In this document: one piece after another, positions 8,875 through 17,887 of the stretch | Layout: every line of letters begins with the position of its first letter | Numbering within the stretch: position 1 is the first letter of the stretch | NCBI GenBank assembly: GCA_964584255.1 | Contig: CAZOZM010000004.1 | Span: 80,919 to 144,918, forward strand | DNA: 64,000 nt | DNA from: UBA3775 sp964584255 | Lineage (GTDB): Bacteria; Bacillota; Clostridia; Lachnospirales; Lachnospiraceae | Direction of reading: 5' to 3' | The notes under the pieces: generated by a model | Database searches by the model: none | Seen by the model: only the letters and a program-made list of their open reading frames with translations | What the model was told of the DNA's origin: nothing | Made by a program: the position numbers and the translations under genes

Positions 8875-8895
8875 GTACTCTTATCAGTCGAGTAC
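8875..8895 (-). promoter_or_regulatory. Hairpin just before the ABC-F Shine-Dalgarno
   Basis: GTACTC/GAGTAC arms with a nine-base loop end four bases before AGGAGG. The gap between this gene and the lipoprotein is 107 bp. It may influence translation; nothing else in the gap stands out. Confidence 0.3.
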
Positions 8896-8968
8896 AATTT
8901 ATTTTTCTCTTTCTTTCCCGCATCTTTTATACTTCAAAGCATTTATTTCCGTATAATTTCGCAGGTAT

Positions 8969-9526
8969 TTATTCATCTGCCGTAAGAACAAACGTCTTCG
9001 TACTGTTTTTTCCGGTCGTTACAATGTATTCAGGTTCACTGTCCGTTCCGAAAACAACCTCAACCCTGAAATGTCCGTTTAATTCAGCCGTTTCGTAGTA
9101 ACTTGTCAACACACTGTTTTTGTATACGCAACCGCTTACCGGCGCATTTTCCAGATAGTTGTCAAGATTAGCCTGAATCAGGTTATATTCCTCATAGATG
9201 AGAACAGCTATCAGATTGTCATTTGAGTCATAGACAAAAATCTCCGAACTGTCATCATCATGCTCGCTTTTTTCAACGGTCATTTCATCAGTTACATAAA
9301 AGTCATATGTTTTACTTATCTTTGCCGCCCTCTCAGCCACACCTTTCAGAACCTCTTTAATCTCATCATCTGTCATATCAAGATTATATTCAGCCTCCGG
9401 TGTTGCCGTCGGTGCCGGTGTTATGGTAGCCCCTACGCGAATGCCTCCTTCATATTCATCACCGCATCCGATAAGCATTAATGACATCATTATAACAGCT
9501 GCAAATATCACATGCCTCTTTTTCAA
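8969..9526 (-). CDS. Lipoprotein of unknown function
   Basis: 185 residues. The N-terminus is a lipoprotein signal peptide (MKKRHVIFAAVIMMSLMLIG) with Cys21 as lipidation site, followed by a Thr/Pro/Ala linker (TPAPTATPEAE). The mature domain of about 140 residues is acidic and alternates helix and strand segments. I see no catalytic signature and do not recognise the family. Start ATG 9526 is preceded by GGAGGAAAC. It is the first gene of a minus-strand cluster with the ABC-F gene and is divergent from the two-component system at 9716. Confidence 0.8.
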   Translation of the reverse strand: MKKRHVIFAAVIMMSLMLIGCGDEYEGGIRVGATITPAPTATPEAEYNLDMTDDEIKEVLKGVAERAAKISKTYDFYVTDEMTVEKSEHDDDSSEIFVYDSNDNLIAVLIYEEYNLIQANLDNYLENAPVSGCVYKNSVLTSYYETAELNGHFRVEVVFGTDSEPEYIVTTGKNSTKTFVLTADE

Positions 9527-9647
9527 TGTTTCCTCCTCTGTGTCATAACTTAGCCTTTATCTTTTTTGCAAGGGATTTTAACCCACTTTGTTTATTCTAT
9601 TATATTAAGTCAGTTTCTGCAAGTAAAAGAAACAGTAAAGTTTTTCG

Positions 9648-9676
9648 GTGAAATATCCTGCATTTCATAGTATAAT
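9648..9676 (+). promoter_or_regulatory. Candidate sigma-A promoter of the two-component operon
   Basis: TATAAT at 9671-9676, 17 bases after GTGAAA (9648-9653). The -10 is perfect and the -35 matches four of six positions. It lies 39 bases before the response regulator start. Confidence 0.55.
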
Positions 9677-9715
9677 CATTTTATACTGTAATTTCAAAAA
9701 TCCACGGAGGTTTTT

Positions 9716-10399
9716 ATGAACATATTAATCGTTGAAGACGAACATGACCTTGCCGAAGCTGTTAAAAACAAGCTCAAACGTGAGGGTTACTTTGCGGATA
9801 CTGCCTTTGACGGCGATACGGCACTTGATAAAATATTTAATAACCCGTATGACCTCATAATACTTGATGTCATGCTTCCTAAGAAAAACGGCTTTACGGT
9901 TTTATCCGAAATCCGTTCAGCCGGCATAAATTCAGCTGTAATCATGCTTACTGCAAGAAGCTCCGAGGAGGATAAACTTACCGGTTTCAACAGCGGAGCT
10001 GATGATTATCTGACAAAACCATTCCTCATGTCCGAGCTTCTCGCAAGGGTTAAGGCACTTCTGCGCCGTGTAAAAAATCCACTGACATCGGAAGACTATC
10101 ATTTTTCCAACCTGACACTGCTCACGGCATCCCACGAACTTTCCTGTGGTGAGTCCAAAATCAGTCTGTGCAAAAAGGAATTCCAAATGCTTGAAATCTT
10201 CATGGTAAACAAAAAACATGTCATATCAAAGGATTACTTTATTGAAAAAATATGGGGCTATGATACAGAGGCTGAATACAACCTTGTTGAGGTCTATGTT
10301 TCATTTCTGAGAAAGAAACTCCATGCCGTCGGTGCATCTGTTTCCATAAAAGCCATTCGCGGTACCGGTTACATGCTTACGGATGAAACGGTAAATTAG
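9716..10399 (+). CDS. OmpR/PhoB-family response regulator
   Basis: 227 residues. The receiver domain (1-115) has the acidic pocket EDE near residue 7-9, phosphoacceptor Asp51 (LIILDVMLP), the conserved Thr (MLTAR) and Lys (LTKPF). The C-terminal winged helix (about 130-225) ends in the usual IRGTGYML wing motif. It is followed after 55 bp by a histidine kinase, its likely partner. GGAGG lies about six bases before ATG 9716. Target genes cannot be told from the sequence; the divergent lipoprotein is an obvious candidate. Confidence 0.95.
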   Translation: MNILIVEDEHDLAEAVKNKLKREGYFADTAFDGDTALDKIFNNPYDLIILDVMLPKKNGFTVLSEIRSAGINSAVIMLTARSSEEDKLTGFNSGADDYLTKPFLMSELLARVKALLRRVKNPLTSEDYHFSNLTLLTASHELSCGESKISLCKKEFQMLEIFMVNKKHVISKDYFIEKIWGYDTEAEYNLVEVYVSFLRKKLHAVGASVSIKAIRGTGYMLTDETVN

Positions 10400-10454
10400 C
10401 ACGTACAACCGATTGCAAACCGTTAATCATACTCTCACCCAAAAGGATTAATTT

Positions 10455-12140
10455 ATGAATAAAACAATTAGAAAAATCCGCATAAAATTTATTGCAATGG
10501 CTCTTCTGACAGCCGTTGTCATGCTTTTCCTACAACTTGTATTTCTGTATACGATAACGGATTTCATATCCGGAAACAACATGGAAAACATAAACAACAT
10601 CATTACAACAAGAGTCAGCCAGGAAGTCTATGCTACCGACTGTCAAAAAATAAACCTTGCCGGAGAAAATCTTAACAATTACTATATTCCGGTGCAGCCT
10701 GACAAAATTCAGAAAATAGTTCTAAACGGCACCATAGTCAATACCAATGATGCCGACTGGTATTGCGGAGGTTCAAACTTTAAGTTTAAAGGCGTAACCG
10801 GGGACGGGAAGCTTATACGCGGTCAGAAGGATTTCGCCTTTAACAAAAATAACACCAGTATCACCATAGATTTCTATGACATAACCGCTCCAGACGGACT
10901 TTATGCCGAATGTGTAAAATTTAATCAGGGTCTCACCATTTCCTATGAATGGTGGACTGCCTCGTCCGTCGATACTTCAGGCAAGGATACCCACCTCGGT
11001 ATCAGCAGCATGGAAATATACTTTAACGATCTTGCCTATGCAGGCTCATACATGAACCCTCTTTTCCGAAATTCCAAAGATACTTTTGCTTCCGATACAC
11101 CGGAAGTTCTCAGGAACTGCAACTACTTCTATATAGTTTATAATGACACTTCAATACTTGAAGTCAACAACGGCAATGCAGGCGTGTTTTCAGATACCGC
11201 AGAGGCCGGTTTTCTTCTGGAGGAATACCGCGATTTATCACCCGACGAAAGCAGAAACTGCATAATTGACGATAATCGCACATACACCTGCCACAAAGCA
11301 AAAACGGATAACGGAGACATACTTATTTTCGTCGAAAAGGAAACCACAAACTCTGCCTTTAACCGTCTTACAAAAATCTCAATCGTTGTCGACATGCTGG
11401 TAATTGCGGTACTTTTTGTAATCGTATTTTTCTATTCAAGAATGGTTTCAAAACCGCTTGAAGATGCTTACAAAAAACAGCAGCAGTTTATTTCCGATGC
11501 GAGCCATGAGCTGAAAACCCCTGTAACGGTTATTTCCGCCGTTGCCGAGGTTTTGGAGGATGAAGCCGGTCAAAACCGCTGGACCTCCTCCATAAAATTT
11601 CAGACCAAGCGCATGATGTCACTTATTCAGAACCTTCTCGACCTTGCACATAATGAAGAATCAGGAACTCCCCTGCCTGCCGAGGAAATCAATCTGAGCC
11701 AGCTTGTAAACAACTGTGTTCTCTCATTTGACGCCGCAGCATTTGAAAGCGGCATCACTCTTAACTCCAATATTTCACCTGATGTTTTTATATGTGCAGA
11801 CTCGGGGAAGATTAATCAGCTCATATCCATACTGACGGATAATGCAATAAAATATTCTGATGACAACGGCCATGTGGATGTAGTACTGAATTCCGACTGC
11901 AGGATTTCAATATCAAACGAATGCAGGAATTTTGACATTAGCAAAAAGGAATTGTACTTTGACCGTTTCTACCGCGGTGATCCTTCTCACTCAAGCGAAA
12001 AACCCGGGTATGGTCTCGGACTTCCGATTGCCGCCTCCATTGCCGATATCTATTCATTCAAAATAGACATATCCTACTCATCTCCGCAGGTAACCTTTAT
12101 GATAGACATGTCCTGCCGGGCTGCAGAAAACAAAAAATGA
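10455..12140 (+). CDS. Membrane sensor histidine kinase
   Basis: 561 residues. A first transmembrane helix (about 11-34), a large extracytoplasmic sensor of about 270 residues rich in Asn, Asp and Tyr, a second helix (about 307-328), then a short linker straight into the dimerisation helix. The H-box is SHELKTP with His351; the N-box is DNAIKYS (462-468); the G-box is GYGLGLPIA (518-526). An ordinary HAMP domain is not evident. The sensor domain is not one I recognise. It is transcribed with the response regulator at 9716, which it presumably phosphorylates. Confidence 0.92.
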   Translation: MNKTIRKIRIKFIAMALLTAVVMLFLQLVFLYTITDFISGNNMENINNIITTRVSQEVYATDCQKINLAGENLNNYYIPVQPDKIQKIVLNGTIVNTNDADWYCGGSNFKFKGVTGDGKLIRGQKDFAFNKNNTSITIDFYDITAPDGLYAECVKFNQGLTISYEWWTASSVDTSGKDTHLGISSMEIYFNDLAYAGSYMNPLFRNSKDTFASDTPEVLRNCNYFYIVYNDTSILEVNNGNAGVFSDTAEAGFLLEEYRDLSPDESRNCIIDDNRTYTCHKAKTDNGDILIFVEKETTNSAFNRLTKISIVVDMLVIAVLFVIVFFYSRMVSKPLEDAYKKQQQFISDASHELKTPVTVISAVAEVLEDEAGQNRWTSSIKFQTKRMMSLIQNLLDLAHNEESGTPLPAEEINLSQLVNNCVLSFDAAAFESGITLNSNISPDVFICADSGKINQLISILTDNAIKYSDDNGHVDVVLNSDCRISISNECRNFDISKKELYFDRFYRGDPSHSSEKPGYGLGLPIAASIADIYSFKIDISYSSPQVTFMIDMSCRAAENKK

Positions 12141-12148
12141 TAAAAAAA

Positions 12149-12218
12149 GTGTCTGTCCAATGTGTACCGACACCGGATTTTCTTTTCCGGCTGCCGGTCT
12201 CACATCATGACAGACTCT
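12149..12218 (+). terminator. Possible terminator after the histidine kinase
   Basis: AGTGTCTGTC and GACAGACTCT form long complementary arms around a region that holds its own CCGGA/TCCGG hairpin, followed by TTTATTTG. The long loop makes it a moderate call; it would also separate the convergent glutamine synthetase gene. Confidence 0.4.
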
Positions 12219-12260
12219 TTATTTGTTGCGTATTGATTTCCGCCTTATTTATGTAATCGA

Positions 12261-14369
12261 TTATACTTCAAACATAAGCTCGCCGTAACCCGGTACCGGC
12301 CATAAATCCGAATCAACCATGGTTTCAAGTTTATCAACCGGAGCTCTGAGAGCTTCCATCTTAGGTACGATATCATATCTGAACTTCATTGATGCTTCTT
12401 TCACATCATCCATCTTTGTTACAACTTCCAATTCTTCCGTCAGTGCCTTAAATGCCTTTCCGGTCTCTGAAAGCAGTGAAGACAGTTTGGCAAGAAGCTC
12501 TTCCTGTACACTTGTGTCGGCTGCCGGCGATGCAGTTCTGATGCTGTTTATTGAATCTGCAACTCGTTTTGTATATTTCATCACCGCAGGTATATATTTC
12601 TTGGATACCATGTCAATCATGGTTTTTGCCTCAATGGTAATTATCTTGATATAGCTTTCGTAATTAATCTCGGCACGGCTCTCAAGCTCTGCTTTTGTAT
12701 ATATTCCCTGACTTTCAAAAAGACGTATTGATTTTTCGGTTGTAAGGGCACCTATCGCCTCTGCAAAGGACTTGATATTTGGAAGTCCCCTTCTCTCCGC
12801 TTCCTGAACCCATTCATCCGAATATCCGTTTCCATTAAAGATTACTCTGGAATGTTCGGTAAGTTCTCTCTTAATAAGATCATGTACTGCCTTATCAAAA
12901 TCATCTGCCGCTTCAAGTTCATCAGCAAAATCCTTAAGGGTTTCCGCAACCATCGCATTCATAAATGTATTTGGCTCAGCTATTGACATGCTCGAACCGA
13001 CCATACGGAACTCAAACTTGTTTCCCGTAAAAGCAAATGGTGATGTCCTGTTTCTGTCGGTTGCATCTTTTGCAAGTGTCGGAAGTCTCTTAACACCTGT
13101 ATCAAGTTTACCGCCCTGTTTTGCCGTTTTTGCCTCTCCTGTTGCAATAAGCTGCTCAACAACATCCTCAAGCTGCTCACCGAGGAAAACGGAAATTATT
13201 GCAGGTGGTGCTTCATTTGCTCCCAATCTGCAGTCATTTCCCGGATTAGATGCGGAAAGTCTTAACAGGTCAGCATGTATGTCAACCGCTCTGATAATGG
13301 CTGTAAGGAAAAGTAAGAACTGAATATTCTCATTCGGCGTTTTACCGGGATCAAGAAGGTTCTTACCGGTATTGGTTACAATAGACCAATTATCATGCTT
13401 ACCTGAACCATTTACTCCTTCATATGGCTTTTCATGAAGGAGACATTCAAGCCCATGCCTTTTTGCAACCTTCTTCATTGTATCCATAACAAGCTGGTTA
13501 TGGTCCGTAGCAATATTTGCAGATGAATAAATAGGTGCAAGCTCATGCTGAGCAGGTGCTACCTCATTATGCTGTGTTTTTGAAAGAATACCGAGCTTCC
13601 AGAGTTCAATATTCAAATCCTTCATATAAGCAGCCACTCTCTCCTTAAGTGACCCAAAGTAATGGTCCTCTAGTTCCTGTCCCTTTGGTGCCGGAGAGCC
13701 GAAAAGTGTTCTTCCCGTGTATATAAGGTCATCCCTCTTCATGTAATTGTTGTGGTCTACAAGGAAGTATTCCTGTTCTGCTCCAACGGAACAGTCAACA
13801 CTTACAACATCTGTATAACCGAATAATTTTACGATTCTCACCGCCTGAGTAGAGAGGTTTTCCATCGAACGGAGCAACGGAGTCTTTTTATCCAGAGCCT
13901 CACCCGTATATGAACAGAATGCAGTCGGAATGCAGAGTGTCACACCTGCTGCATCTTCTCTTAAAAATGCCGGTGATGTGCAATCCCACGCAGTATATCC
14001 TCTTGCTTCAAAAGTTGCCCTAAGGCCTCCGCTTGGGAAGGATGATGCATCGGGTTCACCTTTTATAAGTTCCTTTCCCGAGAACTCCATAATGATCTTT
14101 CCACCCGGTGCCGGTTCAATAAACGAATCGTGCTTTTCGGCTGTTATTCCGGTGAGCGGTTGAAACCAGTGCGTATAATGTGTTGCTCCTCTTTCAATTG
14201 CCCAGTCCTTCATGGCATTTGCAACAACGTTTGCAACCTCAAGAGTAAGATTTTCTCCGTTGTCCATTACCTTTTTTAATGCCTTAAATGTGTCCTTAGG
14301 CAAGCGTTCCTTCATCATGGTTTCATTAAATACGTCAATACCAAAGATATCTGTTAATTTTTCTGCCAT
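12261..14369 (-). CDS. glnN: Glutamine synthetase type III
   Basis: ATP-dependent ligation of ammonia to glutamate, the main nitrogen-assimilation step. The 702-residue length and dodecameric GSIII sequence type are clear: SGGLRATFEARGYTAWD, VGAEQEYFLVD (metal-binding Glu pair), HNEVAPAQHE and EKPYEGVNGSGKHDNWS are GSIII-specific blocks. The C-terminal 150 residues form the helical extension typical of this class, ending in WPVPGYGELMFEV. AAAGGG lies 10 bases before ATG 14369. A hairpin followed by six T lies in the 5' leader, so transcription attenuation by nitrogen status is likely; see the leader entry. Confidence 0.97.
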   Translation of the reverse strand: MAEKLTDIFGIDVFNETMMKERLPKDTFKALKKVMDNGENLTLEVANVVANAMKDWAIERGATHYTHWFQPLTGITAEKHDSFIEPAPGGKIIMEFSGKELIKGEPDASSFPSGGLRATFEARGYTAWDCTSPAFLREDAAGVTLCIPTAFCSYTGEALDKKTPLLRSMENLSTQAVRIVKLFGYTDVVSVDCSVGAEQEYFLVDHNNYMKRDDLIYTGRTLFGSPAPKGQELEDHYFGSLKERVAAYMKDLNIELWKLGILSKTQHNEVAPAQHELAPIYSSANIATDHNQLVMDTMKKVAKRHGLECLLHEKPYEGVNGSGKHDNWSIVTNTGKNLLDPGKTPNENIQFLLFLTAIIRAVDIHADLLRLSASNPGNDCRLGANEAPPAIISVFLGEQLEDVVEQLIATGEAKTAKQGGKLDTGVKRLPTLAKDATDRNRTSPFAFTGNKFEFRMVGSSMSIAEPNTFMNAMVAETLKDFADELEAADDFDKAVHDLIKRELTEHSRVIFNGNGYSDEWVQEAERRGLPNIKSFAEAIGALTTEKSIRLFESQGIYTKAELESRAEINYESYIKIITIEAKTMIDMVSKKYIPAVMKYTKRVADSINSIRTASPAADTSVQEELLAKLSSLLSETGKAFKALTEELEVVTKMDDVKEASMKFRYDIVPKMEALRAPVDKLETMVDSDLWPVPGYGELMFEV

Positions 14370-14457
14370 AACAGGTTTTCCCTTTCTGCCTTGTTTTTTA
14401 TGTTAACCGGCAAATATTTAAGCCGATTCATTTCGATTTGCGACAAACCGACATGAG

Positions 14458-14514
14458 TAAAAAAGCGCTCACAAAAATTGTGAACGCCCTTCTCCGGAAG
14501 CCATCTTTGCTTCC
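14458..14514 (-). promoter_or_regulatory. Two-hairpin leader with internal terminator upstream of glnN
   Basis: On the minus strand a first hairpin (GGAAGC/GCTTCC, 14496-14514, loop beginning AAAGAT) is followed by a second (14465-14487, about eight paired bases with one mismatch) and six T (14458-14464). This is terminator-like but lies about 90 bases before the glnN start, suggesting attenuation. ANTAR antiterminators bind paired hairpins with loops having A first and G fourth; the first loop fits, the second is not clear. Confidence 0.55.
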
Positions 14515-14519
14515 TATAT

Positions 14520-14548
14520 ACATTACCACTTATTTTCGGTTTTGTGAA
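14520..14548 (-). promoter_or_regulatory. Candidate glnN promoter
   Basis: Minus-strand TTCACA (14548-14543), 17-base spacer, TAATGT (14525-14520), placing the transcript start right at the first leader hairpin. Confidence 0.5.
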
Positions 14549-14654
14549 GTAAAAAATTTGCAATTTTCTTTTTTTGTACAGGTATCGGTTAAATACTGAT
14601 TGCAGATACCCGCCTGTTACACCTGCAAAGCTTTTTTGCGGCATACCTTATGGA

Positions 14655-15464
14655 TTATTGCTGAATATGAATATCCATCTGTTTATAAGGTATATTATAT
14701 CCGTTTTCATCCATGGCATATTTTATCTTCTCAAGCAGACTCCACTTAAGTTCCCAATAATCCGAAGACTTACACCATACTCTTACTCCGATTTCCACAC
14801 TGTCATCTCCAAATGTATTTACAAAGATTTTTTGCGGTCTGTCCGCCAAAACCGTTTCTTCGGTCTCTATTATCTTTTTCAGCATCTCCTTTACCGAAAC
14901 AATGTCATCCTTGTATCCTATCGGAACAATTATGTCTACCCTTCGGTACTCTTCTTTTGAAACATTTATCAAATCTGAATTTGAAAGTGTTCCGTTTGGA
15001 AGAACAATCACTCTGTTATCTCCTGTTTTCAGCTTTGTATAACAGATATCGATGGACGACACGGTCCCCTCATTGCTTCCGACGATAATATAATCACCCA
15101 CTACAAAGGGTTTCATTATCAGAATCAGAACTCCTCCTGCCAGATTCTGAAGACTGCCCTGCAAAGCAAGTCCGACAGTCAGACCGCAGGAGCCTATGAG
15201 AGCAACAAAAGAAGCTGTAGGTATTCCGAATATGCCTGCTATGATCACAACAAGAATTACATAAAGAAGTATCCTCGAAAATGATATAAGAAATGATATC
15301 ACTCCGGAGTCCAGTCCTGCTCTTTTGGTGATTTTTCGCAGACAGTCAATCAGAAATCCGATTAACTTACGACCGATAATGAAAACAATAATTACTTCAA
15401 AGACATGCCAGAGCAGTGACACAAGCGCACTGCCCAGGCTTTCTAAAATCATCTCAATATCCAT
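14655..15464 (-). CDS. MscS-family small-conductance mechanosensitive channel
   Basis: 269 residues from ATG 15464 (GGAG seven bases upstream; TTG 15467 is the alternative). Three hydrophobic helices fill residues 1-90, with the glycine- and alanine-rich pore helix in the LALQGSLQNLAGG segment, followed by the soluble vestibule beginning at KPFVVGDYI. Conserved MscS features such as VxxIxxxxTxLxTxDNRxxxxPNG are visible. Releases solutes on hypo-osmotic shock. The C-terminus ends YKQMDIHIQQ. It is 21 bp after glgB, in the same direction. Confidence 0.92.
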   Translation of the reverse strand: MDIEMILESLGSALVSLLWHVFEVIIVFIIGRKLIGFLIDCLRKITKRAGLDSGVISFLISFSRILLYVILVVIIAGIFGIPTASFVALIGSCGLTVGLALQGSLQNLAGGVLILIMKPFVVGDYIIVGSNEGTVSSIDICYTKLKTGDNRVIVLPNGTLSNSDLINVSKEEYRRVDIIVPIGYKDDIVSVKEMLKKIIETEETVLADRPQKIFVNTFGDDSVEIGVRVWCKSSDYWELKWSLLEKIKYAMDENGYNIPYKQMDIHIQQ

Positions 15465-15485
15465 CAAAAAACTCCATCATAAAGA

Positions 15486-17846
15486 TTACTTTTTCGTTCC
15501 TGAAGATTTCTTTGTTCCGGAAGTCTTCTTAGGGGCGGTTTCCTTTTTCTTTGCCGGAGCCTTCTTAATAGGTTTCTTTTCAACAGAATCTTCGATGTCA
15601 TTTATATTCTTCTTTGCAGCCTTTACCACCGTCTTCTTTCCTACAAGAGGTTTCGCCGTAAATACTGCCATACCAAGTGAAGGTACATTTATTTCTATTG
15701 AGTTTTCCCTTCCGTCAACCTTTACTTCCCTGCTCTGCTTAAGTCTGGCATTTGTAACACCGTTTCCACCATACTTTATGTCATCAGAATTAAAGATTTC
15801 CTTGTACTTTCCTGCAAACGGTACTCCAAGTGCAAGCTTCTCATAGCTGTTTGGAGTAAAATTACAAACGATATAAAGCGTATCGTCAAGATTTTCCGTC
15901 TTTCTTACAAACGTAACCATGCTTCTGTCAGCATCAAGACAGCTCATCCACTCAAATCCGTCCGGACTCTGATCAAGCTCATAAAGTGCCGGATAATCCT
16001 TGTACAGTTTCAGTAAATCCTTGGTATATAACTGCATCTGTGCATGCTTTTCATCATCTTCTGTGAGATTCCAGTCAAGACTTCTCTCCTCACTCCATTC
16101 ACGAAGCTGTCCGAATTCCTGTCCCATAAAAAGAAGTTTCTTTCCCGGATGACATGTCATAAAGCCATATGCTGCACGAAGATTTGCAAATTTGTCTTCG
16201 ATTTTGCCCGGCATTTTATTGAGCATCGACCCCTTTCCATGAACCACTTCATCATGCGAAAGCACAAGAACGAAATTCTCACTGTATGCATACATCATAC
16301 TGAATGTAAGAAGTCCGTGACATCCTTTTCTGAAAAGAGGATCCTGCCTCATATATGTGGTGAAATCATTCATCCATCCCATATTCCATTTAAAATCAAA
16401 TCCGAGTCCGTCTTCTTCAACATCTCCGGTAATCTTTGGCCATGCGGTTGATTCCTCGGCAATCATCATTACGCCCTTATTTCTTTTCTTCATTATTGAA
16501 TTAAGGTGCTTCATAAGCTCGATTGCTTCAAGATTTTCTCTGCCGCCGTATATGTTTGGAATCCACTCACCATCATTTTTACCATAATCAAGATAGAGCA
16601 TTGATGCCACCGCATCCATTCTGATACCGTCGGCATGATACTTTTCAACCCAGTAGAGGGCATTTGCAATCAGAAAATTGGATACCTGAGGCCTTCCATA
16701 ATTAAAGATTAATGTTCCCCAATGCGGATGTGAACCTTTTCTTGGATCCCAATGTTCATACAGACATGTTCCGTCGAAATTCGAAAGGCCGAACGTATCT
16801 CTTGGAAAATGAGCCGGAACCCAGTCAAGTATGACGCCTATGCCCTTGTTGTGCATGTAGTCAATAAAATACATAAAATCTTCCGGAGAACCATAACGTG
16901 CTGTTACCGAATAATATCCCGTTACCTGATATCCCCAGGATGCATCCAGAGGGTGTTCCATAACCGGCATGATTTCTATATGCGTATATCCCTGCTCAAT
17001 TACATAGTCTGCAAGCATAACTGCCAGTTCTCTGTAATTGTAAAAACTTCCGTTTTCTTCCTTTGGTTTCTTCCATGAGCCTAAATGTACCTCATAAACT
17101 GCCATCGGACTATTTATTTTATCTTCTTCTTTTCTTTTATTTATCCATTTTTCATCAGTCCACTTGAAACCTGATGTGTCAGCAACCTTTGATGCCGTTC
17201 CCGGTCTGAGCTCAGAGGCCGTTGCATACGGATCTGCTTTAAGATATGTCAGCCCGCCTTTTGCCTTAAGTTCGTACTTGTAAAGGCTGCCGTCGTCAAC
17301 TCCCGGAATAAACAGTTCAAAGATACCCGAATCACCAAGTCTTCTCATCTGATGTTTTCTTCCGTCCCAATTATTGAAATCTCCGACAACACTGACTCTT
17401 AATGAATTTGGCGACCAGACTGCAAACAATGTTCCTTCGGTACCGTCAATCGTCATTCTGTGTGCGCCGAGTTTTTCATATATTGTATAGTTGATGCCCG
17501 CAGCAAAAAGTCTGCGTTCTTCTTCCGATATAACCGGAGCGAATGCATACGGATCTTCTACTGTTTCGCTTCCGTTTTCATATTCAGCGGTAAGAGTGTA
17601 CTTAAAAGTACTGCTTTCCGGAATAAGCACTGCAAAATAACCCATTTCATCTTCTTCCGTCATTTCAAAACGACGGCCGTCTCCGCAATTTACATACACT
17701 TTGAGTGCATCCGGAAAAAATGCCCCTATCATTATTCCATCTTCCGTTACATGCGGACCCAATACCTGATGCGGATTGTCATGCTCTGCATAACACACTG
17801 CCTCGATTTCAGGCCAGTTCATCATCTCATACACTTTGTCTTCCAT
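15486..17846 (-). CDS. glgB: 1,4-alpha-glucan branching enzyme with lysine-rich C-terminal tail
   Basis: GH13 glycogen branching enzyme making alpha-1,6 branches. Two N-terminal beta domains (N1 about 15-110, CBM48 about 125-235) precede the barrel. The catalytic triad is intact: Asp411 (DGIRMDAV), Glu464 (MIAEES) and Asp532 (LSHDEVVHG), with the same spacing (53 and 68 residues) as in E. coli GlgB. The protein is 786 residues because of an extra tail after residue 736 in which 18 of 50 residues are Lys (motifs KKAPAKKK, GTKKSSGTKK). The tail resembles basic nucleic-acid or polyanion-binding extensions; its role is unknown. GAGGAG precedes ATG 17846. Confidence 0.96.
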   Translation of the reverse strand: MEDKVYEMMNWPEIEAVCYAEHDNPHQVLGPHVTEDGIMIGAFFPDALKVYVNCGDGRRFEMTEEDEMGYFAVLIPESSTFKYTLTAEYENGSETVEDPYAFAPVISEEERRLFAAGINYTIYEKLGAHRMTIDGTEGTLFAVWSPNSLRVSVVGDFNNWDGRKHQMRRLGDSGIFELFIPGVDDGSLYKYELKAKGGLTYLKADPYATASELRPGTASKVADTSGFKWTDEKWINKRKEEDKINSPMAVYEVHLGSWKKPKEENGSFYNYRELAVMLADYVIEQGYTHIEIMPVMEHPLDASWGYQVTGYYSVTARYGSPEDFMYFIDYMHNKGIGVILDWVPAHFPRDTFGLSNFDGTCLYEHWDPRKGSHPHWGTLIFNYGRPQVSNFLIANALYWVEKYHADGIRMDAVASMLYLDYGKNDGEWIPNIYGGRENLEAIELMKHLNSIMKKRNKGVMMIAEESTAWPKITGDVEEDGLGFDFKWNMGWMNDFTTYMRQDPLFRKGCHGLLTFSMMYAYSENFVLVLSHDEVVHGKGSMLNKMPGKIEDKFANLRAAYGFMTCHPGKKLLFMGQEFGQLREWSEERSLDWNLTEDDEKHAQMQLYTKDLLKLYKDYPALYELDQSPDGFEWMSCLDADRSMVTFVRKTENLDDTLYIVCNFTPNSYEKLALGVPFAGKYKEIFNSDDIKYGGNGVTNARLKQSREVKVDGRENSIEINVPSLGMAVFTAKPLVGKKTVVKAAKKNINDIEDSVEKKPIKKAPAKKKETAPKKTSGTKKSSGTKK

Positions 17847-17887
17847 AAGTAATTCTCCTCATCAATTATCATATTTGATTTACGATT

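Noticed and set aside
14574..14960. Plus-strand open frames around mscS and in the glnN leader
   Set aside because: They lack ribosome sites and overlap a clear minus-strand channel gene or leader hairpins.
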